From Burkholderiaceae bacterium (GTDB taxonomy: Bacteria > Pseudomonadota > Gammaproteobacteria > Burkholderiales > Burkholderiaceae_C), in assembly GCA_024235995.1 (NCBI GenBank), contig JACKLI010000001.1, positions 2,728,001 to 2,792,000 on the forward strand: a stretch of DNA of 64,000 nt, in the 5' to 3' direction. The notes under the pieces are model-generated. The model saw only the letters and a program-made list of their open reading frames with translations. It searched no databases and was not told where the DNA came from. The position numbers were made by a program, and so were the translations under genes. Shown in pieces: positions 1 to 9,632 of this stretch. Within the stretch, counting starts at the first letter, position 1. Each line of letters opens with the position of its first letter.

Positions 1-182
1 TCGCTGCCGACGTCGCACTTGACGAAGGCGCCGCCGATCTCGCGCGCCACCGCCTCGCCCTTGTCGGCCTGCATGTCGGCGATGACCACCTTGCCGCCCT
101 CGCCCGCCAGCATGCGCGCCGTACCCTCGCCCAGGCCCGATGCGCCGCCCGTGACGATGAAAACGTTGCCCTTGATCTGCAT
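1..182 (-). CDS. Short-chain dehydrogenase (3-hydroxyacyl-CoA dehydrogenase-like), N-terminal part
   Basis: Only the first 60 codons lie in the window; the rest is beyond position 1. The protein begins MQIKGNVFIVTGGASGLGEG. The TGGASGLGEG stretch is the glycine-rich TGxxxGxG Rossmann nucleotide-binding motif of short-chain dehydrogenases, followed by an acidic ADM at the end of the second beta strand, which favours NAD over NADP. The opening resembles type II 3-hydroxyacyl-CoA dehydrogenases (HSD17B10-like), but the catalytic YxxxK is not in view, so the substrate is inference. It is divergent from the formate dehydrogenase genes. Confidence 0.8.
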   Translation of the reverse strand, partial: MQIKGNVFIVTGGASGLGEGTARMLAGEGGKVVIADMQADKGEAVAREIGGAFVKCDVGS

Positions 183-411
183 GGAATGCTCCTGTCTGTT
201 GATGCCACGAAACCTTCATTATTGGCCGGTCTGCAGCGAGCGGAGCCAGGCGCGCCTGCAGCGCCGCCAGCCCGGCACCGGCACGAACGTTCGATTGAGG
301 GTTTACCTTAGGTAGTGGAAATCCCACCCCGCACCTAGACTGTCACTCAATGCATCCAAAGGGGCGCATCTCGGGCTCTGGGCGGTGCATGGCAACGAGG
401 AGAAAACGTCC

Positions 412-3400
412 ATGGACATGAACCGACGCCAGTTTTTCCGCGTGAGCGGGGCTGGCTTGGCGGCGTCCAGCCTGGTGGCCCTGGGTTTTTCACCCACCGC
501 CGCGCTGGCTGAAACACGCGCCTTCAAGCTGACCCACGCCACCCTCTCGCGCAGCATCTGCCCCTACTGCTCCGTCAGCTGCGGCATGATGATCTACAAG
601 CTGGGCGACGAGGCCAAGAACGTGCACGAGCGGGTGATCCACATCGAGGGCGACCCGGACAACCCCGTCAGCCGCGGCTCGCTGTGCCCCAAGGGCTCGG
701 GCGTCATGGACATGATCAACTCGCCCGCCCGGGTCAAGTACCCCGCCGTGCGCGAACCCGGCAGCAAGGAGTGGAAACGCATCGGCTGGGACGAGGCGCT
801 CACGCGCATCGCCAAGCGGATGAAGGACGACCGTGACGCCAACTTCCAGGCCAAGAACGCGGCCGGCACCCCGGTCAACCGCTGGACCACCACCGGTTTC
901 CTGATGTGCAGTTCATCCTCCAACGAGTCCAGCTACCTCACGGTGAAGGTGGCGCGCGGCTTGGGGATGGTGGGGATCGATACACAAGCACGCGTCTGAC
1001 ACGCGCCGACGGTGTCCAGTCTGGGCCCGACTTTCGGTCGCGGAGCGATGACCAACTCGTGGACCGACATCCGCAACACGGATCTCGTTCTCGTCATGGG
1101 CGGCAATGCCGCCGAAGCCCACCCCGTTGGCTTCAAGTGGGTGGTGGAAGCGATGGAAAAGCGCAAGGCCAAGCTGATCTCGGTCGACCCGCGCTTCAAC
1201 CGCACCTCGGCCGTGGCCGACTTCTATGCGCCGATCCGCAACGGCACCGACATCGCCTTCCTGGGCGGCGTGATCAACTGGCTGCTGAGCCACGACAAGA
1301 TTCACCACGAATACGTCAAGTTCAACACCGACGCCACCTTCCTGACCAAGCCCGGCTACGGCATTGAAAACGGCCTGTTCAGCGGCTACGACGAGGCCAA
1401 GCGCAAGTACGACAAGTCCACCTGGGGCTACCAGCTGGACGAGAACGGGTACGTCAAGGTCGACGACAGCATGCAGGACCCCGCGTGCGTGCTGCAGCAG
1501 CTCAAGAAGCACTACAGCCGCTACACGCCCGAGATGGTCAGCAAGATCTGCGGCACGCCGCAGGACAAGTTCCTGAAGGTGTGCGAGATGCTGGGCGAGA
1601 TGTCCGCGCCCGACAAGACCAGCACCATCCTGTACGCGCTGGGCTGGACGCAGCACACCGTGGGCAGCCAGAACATCCGCACCATGGCCATGATCCAGCT
1701 GCTGCTGGGCAACATCGGCCGACCGGGCGGCGGGGTGAATGCGCTGCGCGGGCACTCCAACGTGCAGGGCGTGACCGACATGAACGCCTATGCCGAGGTG
1801 TTCTCGGGCTACCTCAGCGCACCCACCGACAACGACGACAGCTACGAGAAGTACCTCAAGCGCTGCACGCCCAAGCCCCTGCGGCCCAACCAGTTCAACT
1901 ACTGGAGCAACTTCCCGCGCTTCTTCAACAGCCTGATGAAGTCCTACTTCGGCAAGGCCGCCACGCCAGAGAACAACTTCTGCTACGACTGGGTACCCAA
2001 GCTGGAGGGCGGCTTCGACGCCATGCACCTGTTCGAGCTGATGCACCAGGGCAAGATGAACGGCTTTCTGTCGCAGGGCTTCAACCCCCTGGCCACGGTG
2101 CCCAACAAGAACAAGCTGTCGGCGGCGCTGGCCAAGCTGAAGTACCTGGTCATCATCGACCCGCTGGAGACCGAAACCTCCGAGTTCTGGCAGAACCACG
2201 GCCCCTTCAACGACGCCAAGCCCGAGAGCATCCAGACCGAGGTGTTCCGCCTGCCCAGCAACTGCTTTGCCGAGGAGGAAGGCAGCCTGACCAACTCCAG
2301 CCGCGTGGCGATCTGGAAGGAAGCTTCCATCGGCCTGCCGGGCGAGGCCAAGGTCGACTCGGAGATCATGGCGCTGCTGTTCGTCAAGCTGCGCGAGATG
2401 TACGCCAAGGACGGCGGCGCCTTCCCCGAGCCCATCCTCAACCTGGCCTGGGACTACGTGCAGCCCAGGCAGCCCTCCTCGGCCGAGCTGCTGCGCGAGA
2501 TCAGCGGCAAGGCCCTGGCCGACGTGCAGGCCCCGGCCGACCCGGCCAACCCCACGGCGCCGCGCGCGGTGCTGGTCAAGGCCGGGCAGCAGCTGCCGGG
2601 CTTTGCCATGCTGCGCGACGACGGCTCGACCGCCTGCGGCAACTGGCTGTACTGCGGTGCCTGGTCGGAGGCCGGCAACCTGACCGCGCGCCGCAGCCTG
2701 GACGACCCGACCGGCCTGGGCGTGTACGGCAGCTTCGGCTATTCGTGGCCGGCCAACCGCCGCATCCTGTACAACCGCGCCAGCGCCGACCCCAGCGGCA
2801 AGCCCTGGGCGCCCAACAAGAAGTACGAGTACTGGAACGGCAAGGCCTGGACCGGCGCCGACGTGCCCGACATGATGCCCACGGCCGCGCCCGAGATGGG
2901 CATGGGCTCGTTCATCATGAACCCCGAGGGCGTGGCGCGCCTGCACGCCATCGGCATGGCCGAGGGGCCCTTCCCCGAGCACTACGAGCCGTTCGAAACC
3001 CCCATCGGCGTCAACCCCCTGCACCCCGACAACCCCAAGGCGCTCAGCAACCCCTGCGCCCGCGTGTTCAAGGGCGACATGGACGCCTTCGGCAAGAAGG
3101 AGGAGTTCCCCTACTCGGCCACCACCTACCGCCTGACCGAGCACTTCCACCTCTGGACCAAGCATGCACGGCTGAACGCCATCGTCCAGCCCGAGGCCTT
3201 CGTCGAGATCAGCGAGGAGCTGGCCAAGGAAAAGGGCATCCAGCTCGGCGACAACGTCAAGGTCAGCAGCAACCGCGGCCACATCGTCGCCAAGGCGGTG
3301 GTCACCAAGCGCATCAAGCCCTGGAACGTGAACGACCAGAAGGTGCACCTGGTAGGCATTCCGTTCCACTGGGGCTTCAAGGGGCAGACCAAGAACGGCT

Positions 3401-3492
3401 ACATCGCCAACACGCTCACGCCCTTCGTGGGCGACGCCAACTCGCAGACGCCGGAGTTCAAGGCGTTCCTCGTCAACATCGAGAAGGTGTAA
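412..3492 (+). CDS. fdnG: Formate dehydrogenase major (alpha) subunit, selenoprotein
   Basis: Molybdenum/selenocysteine catalytic subunit that oxidises formate in the periplasm. Translation runs through an in-frame UGA at 997-999 (codon 196), the position and context (QARV-U-HAPT) of selenocysteine in E. coli FdnG/FdoG; the frame continues without gaps to 3492. The N-terminus MDMNRRQFF with a hydrophobic stretch ending in ALA is a Tat signal. Cys50, Cys53, Cys57 and Cys92 bind the [4Fe-4S] cluster. About 1026 residues against 1015 in E. coli FdnG. The ATG at 412 is chosen because it gives the Tat signal directly and has GAGGAG 9 bases upstream. It is the first gene of fdnGHI-fdhE-selAB-selC. 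The N- or O-type assignment is by similarity only. Confidence 0.96.
997..1041 (+). promoter_or_regulatory. Bacterial SECIS element for UGA recoding in fdnG
   Basis: The UGA at 997-999 is followed, 11 bases on, by a short hairpin: GGU (1011-1013) pairs with GCC (1025-1027), then U15-C16 with G23-G24, leaving an apical loop that contains GUCU (1019-1022). E. coli fdhF has GGUCU at this place, the element bound by the C-terminal domain of SelB. Size and spacing match; the single bulged base is G here rather than U. The lower stem is only partly paired by eye. Confidence 0.7.
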
Positions 3493-3495
3493 GCC

Positions 3496-4410
3496 ATGTC
3501 CAGTCTGCAATCGCAAGACGTGGTCGCCCGCTCGGCCACCACCACGCCCCCGCCCCAGGCACGCTCGCACGTGCCCGAGGTCGCCAAGCTCATCGACGTC
3601 TCCAAGTGCATCGGCTGCAAGGCCTGCCAGGTGGCGTGCATGGAGTGGAACGACCTGCGCGACGACGTCGGCACCAACGTCGGCGTCTACACCAACCCGA
3701 TGGACCTGTCGGCCCAGTCGTGGACCTTGATGCGCTTCTACGAGGTCGAGCCCGAGCCCAATCACCTCGAGTGGCTGATCCGCAAGGACGGCTGCATGCA
3801 CTGCGACGACCCGGGCTGCCTCAAGGCCTGCCCCTCGCCCGGCGCCATCGTCAAGTACGCCAACGGCATCGTCGACTTCATCAGCGAGCACTGCATCGGC
3901 TGCGGCTACTGCATCAAGGGCTGCCCGTTCGACATCCCGCGCATGAACCCGGTGGACAACAAGGTCTACAAGTGCACCCTGTGCTCCGACCGCGTGGGTG
4001 TGGGCCTGGAGCCGTCCTGCGTCAAAGCCTGCCCCACCGGCGCCATCACCTTCGGCCCCAAGGACGACATGGTGACCTATGGCGAGCAGCGCGCGGCCGA
4101 TCTGAAGGAGCGCGGCTTCAAGAGCGCCGGCCTGTACAACCCGGCCGGCGTGGGCGGCACGCACGTGATGTACGTGCTCAAGCACGCCGACCAGCCGGCG
4201 CTCACGGGCCTGCCCGCCAACCCCAGCATCAGCCCCTGGGTGTCGATGTGGAAGGGCCTGTCCAAGCCGGTCGGCCTGGCCGTCATGGCCGGCGCCGCGC
4301 TGGCCGGCTGGTTCCACTACCTGCGCAAGGGCCCGCTGGAAGTCTCCGACGAAGACGAGGCCCTGGCCGCCGCCGACGCCGCCAACCCCACGCAAGGAGA
4401 GCCGCGATGA
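3496..4410 (+). CDS. fdnH: Formate dehydrogenase iron-sulfur (beta) subunit
   Basis: Electron-transfer subunit carrying four [4Fe-4S] clusters from the FdnG active site to the cytochrome b subunit. Four ferredoxin-type cysteine groups are visible: CIGCKACQVAC near residues 38-48, CMHCDDPGCLKAC, CIGCGYCIKGC and CTLCSD...CVKAC. A single hydrophobic helix (GLAVMAGAALAGWFHYL) near the C-terminus anchors it in the membrane, as in FdnH/FdoH. It is 304 residues, the family's usual length. It starts 3 bases after the fdnG stop and ends in an ATGA overlap with fdnI, so the three subunits are probably co-translated. Confidence 0.95.
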   Translation: MSSLQSQDVVARSATTTPPPQARSHVPEVAKLIDVSKCIGCKACQVACMEWNDLRDDVGTNVGVYTNPMDLSAQSWTLMRFYEVEPEPNHLEWLIRKDGCMHCDDPGCLKACPSPGAIVKYANGIVDFISEHCIGCGYCIKGCPFDIPRMNPVDNKVYKCTLCSDRVGVGLEPSCVKACPTGAITFGPKDDMVTYGEQRAADLKERGFKSAGLYNPAGVGGTHVMYVLKHADQPALTGLPANPSISPWVSMWKGLSKPVGLAVMAGAALAGWFHYLRKGPLEVSDEDEALAAADAANPTQGEPR

Positions 4411-5054
4411 AAAAGCTCCAACTGCAGCGCTACAGCGCTGGCCAGCGCTCCAACCACTGGGCCGTCGCCACCTGCTTCGTGCTGGCGGCGGTCTCGGGCT
4501 TCGCGCTGTTCCACCCGGCGCTGTTCTGGCTGACGGCGCTGGTGGGCGGCCCGCAATGGGCGCGCATCCTGCACCCCTACCTGGGCATTGCCATGTTCGT
4601 GCTGTTCCTGGGCCTGTTCTTCGCCTTTGCCGGCGCCAACGTCTGGCGCAAGGAAGACTCGCAGTGGCTGGGCTCGGCCGGCAAGCTGGTGTCCGAGGGC
4701 AACGCGGCGCAGATGCCGGCGGTGGGCAAGTACAACGGCGGACAAAAGCTGGTGTTCTGGCTGTTCGCCCTGTGCCTGATCGTGCTGCTGGTCACCGGCG
4801 CGCTGTTCTGGCAGGCCTGGTTCGCGCCCAGCGTGCCGATCTGGCTGCAACGCATCGCGGTGGTGCTGCATGCGCTGGCCGCCTTCGGCCTGGTGCTCAC
4901 GGTCATCGTGCACGCCTATGCCGCCATCTGGGTCAAAGGCACCGTGCAGGCCATGACGCGCGGCACCGTCAGCGCCGGCTGGGCGCGGCACCACCACCCG
5001 CTGTGGTACCGTGAGCAGGTGCAGGGCCGCACGGCCAAGGCCCCGTCCAAGTGA
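4407..5054 (+). CDS. fdnI: Formate dehydrogenase cytochrome b556 (gamma) subunit
   Basis: Membrane di-haem cytochrome b that passes electrons from FdnH to quinone. The 215-residue product has four hydrophobic segments and histidines at the haem-ligand positions of the family (RSNHW near the N-terminus, HPYLG, VVLHALAAFG, VIVHAYAAIW). The C-terminal part (GTVQAMTRGTVSAGWARHHH) is the typical FdnI/FdoI cytoplasmic tail. The ATG at 4407 overlaps the fdnH stop (ATGA). Confidence 0.94.
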   Translation: MKKLQLQRYSAGQRSNHWAVATCFVLAAVSGFALFHPALFWLTALVGGPQWARILHPYLGIAMFVLFLGLFFAFAGANVWRKEDSQWLGSAGKLVSEGNAAQMPAVGKYNGGQKLVFWLFALCLIVLLVTGALFWQAWFAPSVPIWLQRIAVVLHALAAFGLVLTVIVHAYAAIWVKGTVQAMTRGTVSAGWARHHHPLWYREQVQGRTAKAPSK

Positions 5055-5075
5055 GTTCGTATTAACCTTCTCGAC

Positions 5076-5110
5076 ACGGCCGGCCGGTGCCCCGCATCGA
5101 CGGCCGTTTT
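5076..5110 (+). terminator. Possible intrinsic terminator or attenuator between fdnI and fdhE
   Basis: ACGGCCG (5076-5082) can pair with CGGCCGT (5101-5107) across an 18-base loop, and the second arm runs into TTTT. It lies after the fdnGHI stop and just before the fdhE start, so it could lower expression of fdhE-selAB relative to the structural subunits. The loop is long and the T run short, so this is weak. Confidence 0.35.
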
Positions 5111-5117
5111 CATTGCC

Positions 5118-6116
5118 TTGACCACCCCAAGCACCCCACCCGAGCTGCCCTCCCCCGAGCAAATCGTTCTGCGCGCGGGCATCGACATTCCGCCCTTCAT
5201 CGCACCCAGGCCGGCCACGCTGTTTGCCGAACGCGCGCTGCGCCTGCGCCAGCTTGCAGCCGGGCACGCCCTGCGCGACTACCTGCTGCTGATGGCCGTG
5301 GTGTGCGAGGCCCTGCATGAGCGCGCGCAGACCCAGCCCACCCCCGAAGCGCCCAATGCCAACGCCTTGGCTGCTGCGCAGATCAGCGACCAGCCGCTGC
5401 TGTTGCCCCGACAGGGGGCGCGTCTGGCCCATTGGCGCACCGGGCTGCGTGCCGCGCTGAGCCAAGTGCTGAACAAGCTGCCCGCAGACAGCCCGGCCCG
5501 CGCCGCCGTGCAGGCCGTCATCGCCCTGCCCGATGCGACGCTGGAGCAGCAGGCCGACCGCCTGCTGGCTGGCATCACCCTGGGCCTGGACCTGGCCGCT
5601 GCGCCCTTCATCGCCGCCGGACTGCAGCTGTACTGGGCGCAGTGGGCGGCAGCCACCGCCGCCGCCCACCCCAAGGCCTTCGATGCCCCCGCCGACCGCT
5701 CACGCTGCCCCTGCTGCGGCAGCCTGCCCACGGCCAGCATCACCCGCTCGGGCCAGGGCTTTAAAGGCCAACGTTACCTGCATTGCTCAGTGTGCAGCTC
5801 GCAGTGGCGCCTGGAAATGGTGCAGTGCAGCCACTGCGGCACGCACAAGGACATTCGGTACCAGGCGCTGCAGGCGGCCGAAGAAACTGGCGCCCCCGCC
5901 ACACGCGCCGCGGTCGAAGCCGAAACCTGCGAGGCCTGCCATCACTACCTGAAAATCGTGCACCAGGAGCGCAACGCGCATGTCGAGCCCGTGGCCGATG
6001 ACCTGGCCACACTCACGCTCGATCTGCTGGTGTCCGATGCCGGCTACCAGCGCCACGGCACCAACTTGCTGCTGCTGTTTGGCGACAGCGAACCCGCTAC
6101 GCCGGAGCCTGCCTGA
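5118..6116 (+). CDS. fdhE: Formate dehydrogenase accessory protein FdhE
   Basis: Cytoplasmic maturation factor (rubredoxin-like zinc/iron protein) needed for active respiratory formate dehydrogenase. The 332-residue protein has the four CxxC motifs of FdhE: CPCC, CSVC, CSHC and CEAC in the C-terminal half. No ATG precedes the conserved N-terminal region in frame; the first plausible start is TTG at 5118, giving MTTPSTPPELPSPEQ. Its stop overlaps the selA start (TGATG). The start is uncertain, the identity is not. Confidence 0.92.
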   Translation: MTTPSTPPELPSPEQIVLRAGIDIPPFIAPRPATLFAERALRLRQLAAGHALRDYLLLMAVVCEALHERAQTQPTPEAPNANALAAAQISDQPLLLPRQGARLAHWRTGLRAALSQVLNKLPADSPARAAVQAVIALPDATLEQQADRLLAGITLGLDLAAAPFIAAGLQLYWAQWAAATAAAHPKAFDAPADRSRCPCCGSLPTASITRSGQGFKGQRYLHCSVCSSQWRLEMVQCSHCGTHKDIRYQALQAAEETGAPATRAAVEAETCEACHHYLKIVHQERNAHVEPVADDLATLTLDLLVSDAGYQRHGTNLLLLFGDSEPATPEPA

Positions 6117-7600
6117 TGCCCCGGCCCGAAGAATCCGTGGTCCACGGTTCGCAGGCCTCCCGCAGTGCCCAGGCCCTAGCCCAGCCGCACGAATTGCCCG
6201 CGCTCGACAGGCTGCTGCGCCTGCCTTCAGTTGCCGTCCTCATCGCCGAACATGGCCACACCCTGGTGGCGGCGCAGGCGCGCCAGTTGCTGGGCGAGCT
6301 GCGCGAGCAGGCCGTGGCCGGCACCCTGCCCGCACCGCGCATCGCGCCCGACGCCCTCGCCGCCGCCCTGGCGCAGCAGGTACAAGCCCACCTGGCCCCG
6401 CGCATGCGGGCCGTGCTCAACCTCACCGGCACGGTCATCCACACCAACCTGGGCCGCGCCCTTTTGCCCGCCAACGCGCTGGCGCAGGTGCAGGCGCTGA
6501 TGGCCGCGCCCAACAACCTCGAATACGAGCTGGCCAGCGGCGGGCGCGGCGAGCGCGACCACCTCATCGAGCCCCTGCTGTGCGAGCTGACCGGCGCCGA
6601 AGCCGCGACCGTGGTCAACAACAACGCGGCCGCCGTGCTGCTGGTGCTGGCGGCGCTGGCCGCGCGCAAGGAGGTGGTCATCTCGCGCGGCGAGCTGGTC
6701 GAAATCGGCGGCGCCTTTCGCATCCCCGACGTGATGAAAAGCGCCGGTGCGCGCCTGCTGGAAGTGGGCACCACCAACCGCACCCATCGGGCCGACTACG
6801 AGCGTGCCATCGGCCCGCGCACCGCGCTGCTGATGAAGGTGCACACCAGCAACTACGCCGTGCAGGGCTTCACCGCCGCGGTGGATGAGGCCACGCTCGC
6901 CCCCCTGGCGCACGCGCACGGCCTGCCCCTGGTGACCGACCTGGGCAGCGGCGCGCTGATCGACCTGGGCGCGCACGGCCTGCCGCGCGAGCCCACGCCG
7001 CGCCAGATGATCGAAGCCGGCTGCGACGTGGTCACCTTCAGCGGCGACAAGCTGCTGGGCGGCCCGCAAGCCGGCCTGATCGTCGGCACCCGCGCCGCCA
7101 TTGAGCGTATCCGCAAGCACCCGCTCAAGCGCGCCCTGCGCCTGAGCAAACTGCCCCTGGCCGCGCTGGAGGCCACGCTGCGCCTGTACCTGCGGCCCGA
7201 GCGCCTGACGCAAGACTTGCCCACGCTGCGCCTGCTCACGCGCCCATTGGCCGACATCCAGGCCACCACCCAGGCCGTGCTGCCCGCCGTGCTGGCCGCG
7301 CTGGCGCCGCGCTTTGCCGCCTGCACCGTGGCGCTGCACAGCCAGATCGGCTCGGGCTCGCAGCCCGTCGAGCGCCTGCCTTCGGCGGGCCTAGCCATTG
7401 CCCCGGTCGACAAAAAAGGCGCTGGCCGTGCTCTGCTGCAACTGACCCAGGCGCTGCGCCAATTGCCCACGCCGGTGATTGGCCGCATCCAGGACGAGCG
7501 CCTGCTGCTGGACCTGCGCTGCCTCGAGGATGCCAGCCTGTTTTTGGATCAAATCGGCCTCTTGCCGGCATCCAATCTGCGCAAGCAGCTCTCCGATTGA
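6116..7600 (+). CDS. selA: L-seryl-tRNA(Sec) selenium transferase
   Basis: PLP enzyme that converts seryl-tRNA(Sec) to selenocysteinyl-tRNA(Sec) using selenophosphate. The PLP-binding lysine is in SGDKLLGGPQAG (Lys312 of 494), and the N-terminal region has LNLTGTVIHTNLGRA, typical of SelA. The length matches the family (about 463 in E. coli, slightly longer here). The last 18 or so codons coincide with a dispersed repeat (7545-7604), so the C-terminus LLPASNLRKQLSD is repeat-derived. It overlaps fdhE and lies 7 bases before selB. Confidence 0.96.
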   Translation: MPRPEESVVHGSQASRSAQALAQPHELPALDRLLRLPSVAVLIAEHGHTLVAAQARQLLGELREQAVAGTLPAPRIAPDALAAALAQQVQAHLAPRMRAVLNLTGTVIHTNLGRALLPANALAQVQALMAAPNNLEYELASGGRGERDHLIEPLLCELTGAEAATVVNNNAAAVLLVLAALAARKEVVISRGELVEIGGAFRIPDVMKSAGARLLEVGTTNRTHRADYERAIGPRTALLMKVHTSNYAVQGFTAAVDEATLAPLAHAHGLPLVTDLGSGALIDLGAHGLPREPTPRQMIEAGCDVVTFSGDKLLGGPQAGLIVGTRAAIERIRKHPLKRALRLSKLPLAALEATLRLYLRPERLTQDLPTLRLLTRPLADIQATTQAVLPAVLAALAPRFAACTVALHSQIGSGSQPVERLPSAGLAIAPVDKKGAGRALLQLTQALRQLPTPVIGRIQDERLLLDLRCLEDASLFLDQIGLLPASNLRKQLSD

Positions 7601-7604
7601 TAGC
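7545..7604 (+). repeat. Short dispersed repeat forming the selA 3' end
   Basis: This stretch (AAATCGGCCTCTTGCC ... GCGCAAGCAGCT ... TTGATAGC) has the landmarks of the AT-richer repeat seen at 13491, 16450, 28341, 28822, 34458, 36802, 42606 and 44421: an AGCTA/TAGCT core beside GCGC, and a GGCC-type end. Here it encodes the last residues of SelA and its stop codon. Confidence 0.5.
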
Positions 7605-7607
7605 GCC

Positions 7608-9521
7608 ATGATCATCGGCACCGCCGGCCACATCGACCACGGCAAGACCACCTTGGTGCGCGCCCTCACCGGCGTGGACACCGACCGCCTGCCCGAGGAA
7701 AAAAAGCGCGGCATCAGCATCGAGCTCGGCTACGCCTACCTCGACACCCCCACGGGCGAGCGCATCGGCTTCATCGACGTGCCCGGCCACGAGCGCCTGG
7801 TGCACACCATGGTGGCCGGCGCCAGCGGCATAGCCCACGCCCTGCTGCTGGTGGCCGCCGACGACGGCCCCATGCCGCAGACGCTGGAGCACCTGGCCGT
7901 GCTGTCGCTGCTGGGCATCGCGCACGGCACCGTCGTCATCACCAAGAGCGACCGCACCACGCCCGAGCGTGTGCAGGCGGTGCAGGCCGAGATGGCCGCG
8001 TTGTTGCAAGACACACCGCTGGCCAACGCGCCCATGGTCGCCGTGTCGGCCCACACCGGCGCCGGCATCGACGCCCTGCGCGCTCTTCTTTTTGAAGCGA
8101 ATCGCGCAACATCCGCGCCGGCTGCAGGCCCAAAAGACCCAAACGCCTTTCGCCTGGCCATCGACCGCGCCTTCACCCTGGCGGGCATCGGCACCGTGGT
8201 CACCGGCACCATCCACGCCGGCACGGTGAACGTGGGCGACGAGCTGGCCCTGCTGCCCGGCGAGCGCGGCCAGCCCCTGCGCGCCCGCGTGCGCAGCCTG
8301 CACGCGCAGGACCAGGCCGTCACCAGCGCCCACGCCGGCCAGCGCTGCGCCCTGGCCCTGGCCGGCATCGAGCGCGACGCCGTCACGCGCGGCCAATGGC
8401 TGACCGACCCCGCCGTGGCGATCGCGACCACACGCATGGACGTGCGCCTGCACCTGTGGCCGGGCGAAGCCAAGGCCCTGCGCTCGGGCGCGCACGTGCA
8501 GGCCCACATTGGCGCGGCGCACGTCAACGCCACCGTGGCCCTGCTGGATACCGACGCCCTGCCCCCCGGCGGCACCGCGCTGGCCCAACTGGTGCTGGCC
8601 GCCCCGGTGGGCGCCTGGCACGGCGAGCGCGTGCTGCTGCGCGACGCCGCCGCCAGCCGCACCCTGGCCGGCGCGATGGTGCTCGACCCCTTCGCCCCCA
8701 CGCGCTACCGGCGCACGCCGCAGCGCCTGGCCGAGCTGCAAGCCTTGCGCCAGCCCAGCACCAGTGAGCGCCTGCACGCCCTGCTGGCCGTCGCCCCTCA
8801 TGGTGTTGATCTGACCCGCTTTGCCGCCGCCCAAGGCCTGGCACAGCCCCCGCACGCCGATCTGCCCCCCGATACGCTGGCGCACGATGGGTTTGCGCTG
8901 GGCGCTATCCAAACCGAAGCATGCGCCACCGCCACGCTGGGCGCGCTGCAGGCCTTTCATGACCAGCAGCCCGACGAGCTGGGCCCCGACGCCGCCCGCC
9001 TGCGCCGCCTGGCCGCGCCGCGCCTGCCCGCCCCGCTGTGGCAGGTGCTGCTGGCGCGGTTGGCCGCGCAAGGCCGCATCCAGCGCCATGGCCCGGTGCT
9101 GCACCTGCCCACGCACGGGGCCGAGCTGTCGGCCACCGAAACGCGCATCGCGCAAAAAGTGGCCCCCGCGCTGCACGCCGCCGGCTTCGAGGGCGCCTGG
9201 GCGCGCGACCTGGCCCGCGACGCCCACGAGCCCGAGCCGCTGGTGCGCACCACCCTGGCGCGGCTGGCGCGGCGCGGCGAACTGCACCAGGTCGTCAAGG
9301 ATTTGTTCTATCCGGCCGCCGCCATGCAGCAATTGGCCGCGCTGGCCCGCCAGGTGGCCGCCAGCCACGCCGACGAGGTGCAGGCCGCCGACTTTCGCGA
9401 CGCCACCAGCCTGGGGCGCAAGCGGGCCATTCAAGTTCTGGAATACTTCGACCGCATCGGCCTGACCCGGCGCGTGGGCGACACGCACCGCCTGCGGGCC
9501 GACAGCGCACTACTGCAATGA
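7608..9521 (+). CDS. selB: Selenocysteine-specific elongation factor SelB
   Basis: GTPase that brings Sec-tRNA(Sec) to the ribosome and binds the SECIS hairpin. GTPase motifs are GHIDHGKT (G1), DVPGHE (G3) and TKSD (G4, in place of NKxD). A run of winged-helix segments fills the C-terminal third, which binds SECIS RNA. It is 637 residues, against 614 in E. coli. The ATG at 7608 begins MIIGTAGHIDHGK. Its stop is 7 bases before the tRNA-Sec gene. The linker near residues 160-180 (EANRATSAPAAGPKD) may also be repeat-derived. Confidence 0.96.
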   Translation: MIIGTAGHIDHGKTTLVRALTGVDTDRLPEEKKRGISIELGYAYLDTPTGERIGFIDVPGHERLVHTMVAGASGIAHALLLVAADDGPMPQTLEHLAVLSLLGIAHGTVVITKSDRTTPERVQAVQAEMAALLQDTPLANAPMVAVSAHTGAGIDALRALLFEANRATSAPAAGPKDPNAFRLAIDRAFTLAGIGTVVTGTIHAGTVNVGDELALLPGERGQPLRARVRSLHAQDQAVTSAHAGQRCALALAGIERDAVTRGQWLTDPAVAIATTRMDVRLHLWPGEAKALRSGAHVQAHIGAAHVNATVALLDTDALPPGGTALAQLVLAAPVGAWHGERVLLRDAAASRTLAGAMVLDPFAPTRYRRTPQRLAELQALRQPSTSERLHALLAVAPHGVDLTRFAAAQGLAQPPHADLPPDTLAHDGFALGAIQTEACATATLGALQAFHDQQPDELGPDAARLRRLAAPRLPAPLWQVLLARLAAQGRIQRHGPVLHLPTHGAELSATETRIAQKVAPALHAAGFEGAWARDLARDAHEPEPLVRTTLARLARRGELHQVVKDLFYPAAAMQQLAALARQVAASHADEVQAADFRDATSLGRKRAIQVLEYFDRIGLTRRVGDTHRLRADSALLQ

Positions 9522-9528
9522 TCAAAAC

Positions 9529-9621
9529 GGAAAGGCAACCATCCTGGTGGGTGGGCCGGGCTTCAAACCCGGTGGGTGGCGCCAAGCGCCGCCGGGTGGG
9601 TTCGACTCCCATGCCTTTCCG
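9529..9621 (+). tRNA. selC: tRNA-Sec (UCA anticodon)
   Basis: Selenocysteine tRNA of the bacterial type. An 8-bp acceptor stem GGAAAGGC pairs with GCCTTTCC (9613-9620). The anticodon stem CCGGG/CCCGG encloses loop CTTCAAA, with anticodon TCA at 9563-9565. There is a long variable arm (GGTGGCGCCAAGCGCCGCC region) and a T arm with GTTCGACTC. Discriminator G is at 9621. The DNA continues CCT, so the terminal CCA is not fully encoded. Placement right after selB completes the selenocysteine machinery apart from selD. Confidence 0.95.
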
Positions 9622-9632
9622 CCTGGACGTGT

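Noticed and set aside
183..411. Sigma-54 or FNR site upstream of fdnG
   Set aside because: A GG-N10-GC spacing occurs near 223 but the rest of the -12 element does not match, and no TTGAT-N4-ATCAA site is visible.
997..999. Stop codon splitting formate dehydrogenase into two genes or a pseudogene
   Set aside because: The UGA is at the conserved selenocysteine position, the frame continues, a SECIS-like hairpin follows and selA, selB and tRNA-Sec are adjacent.
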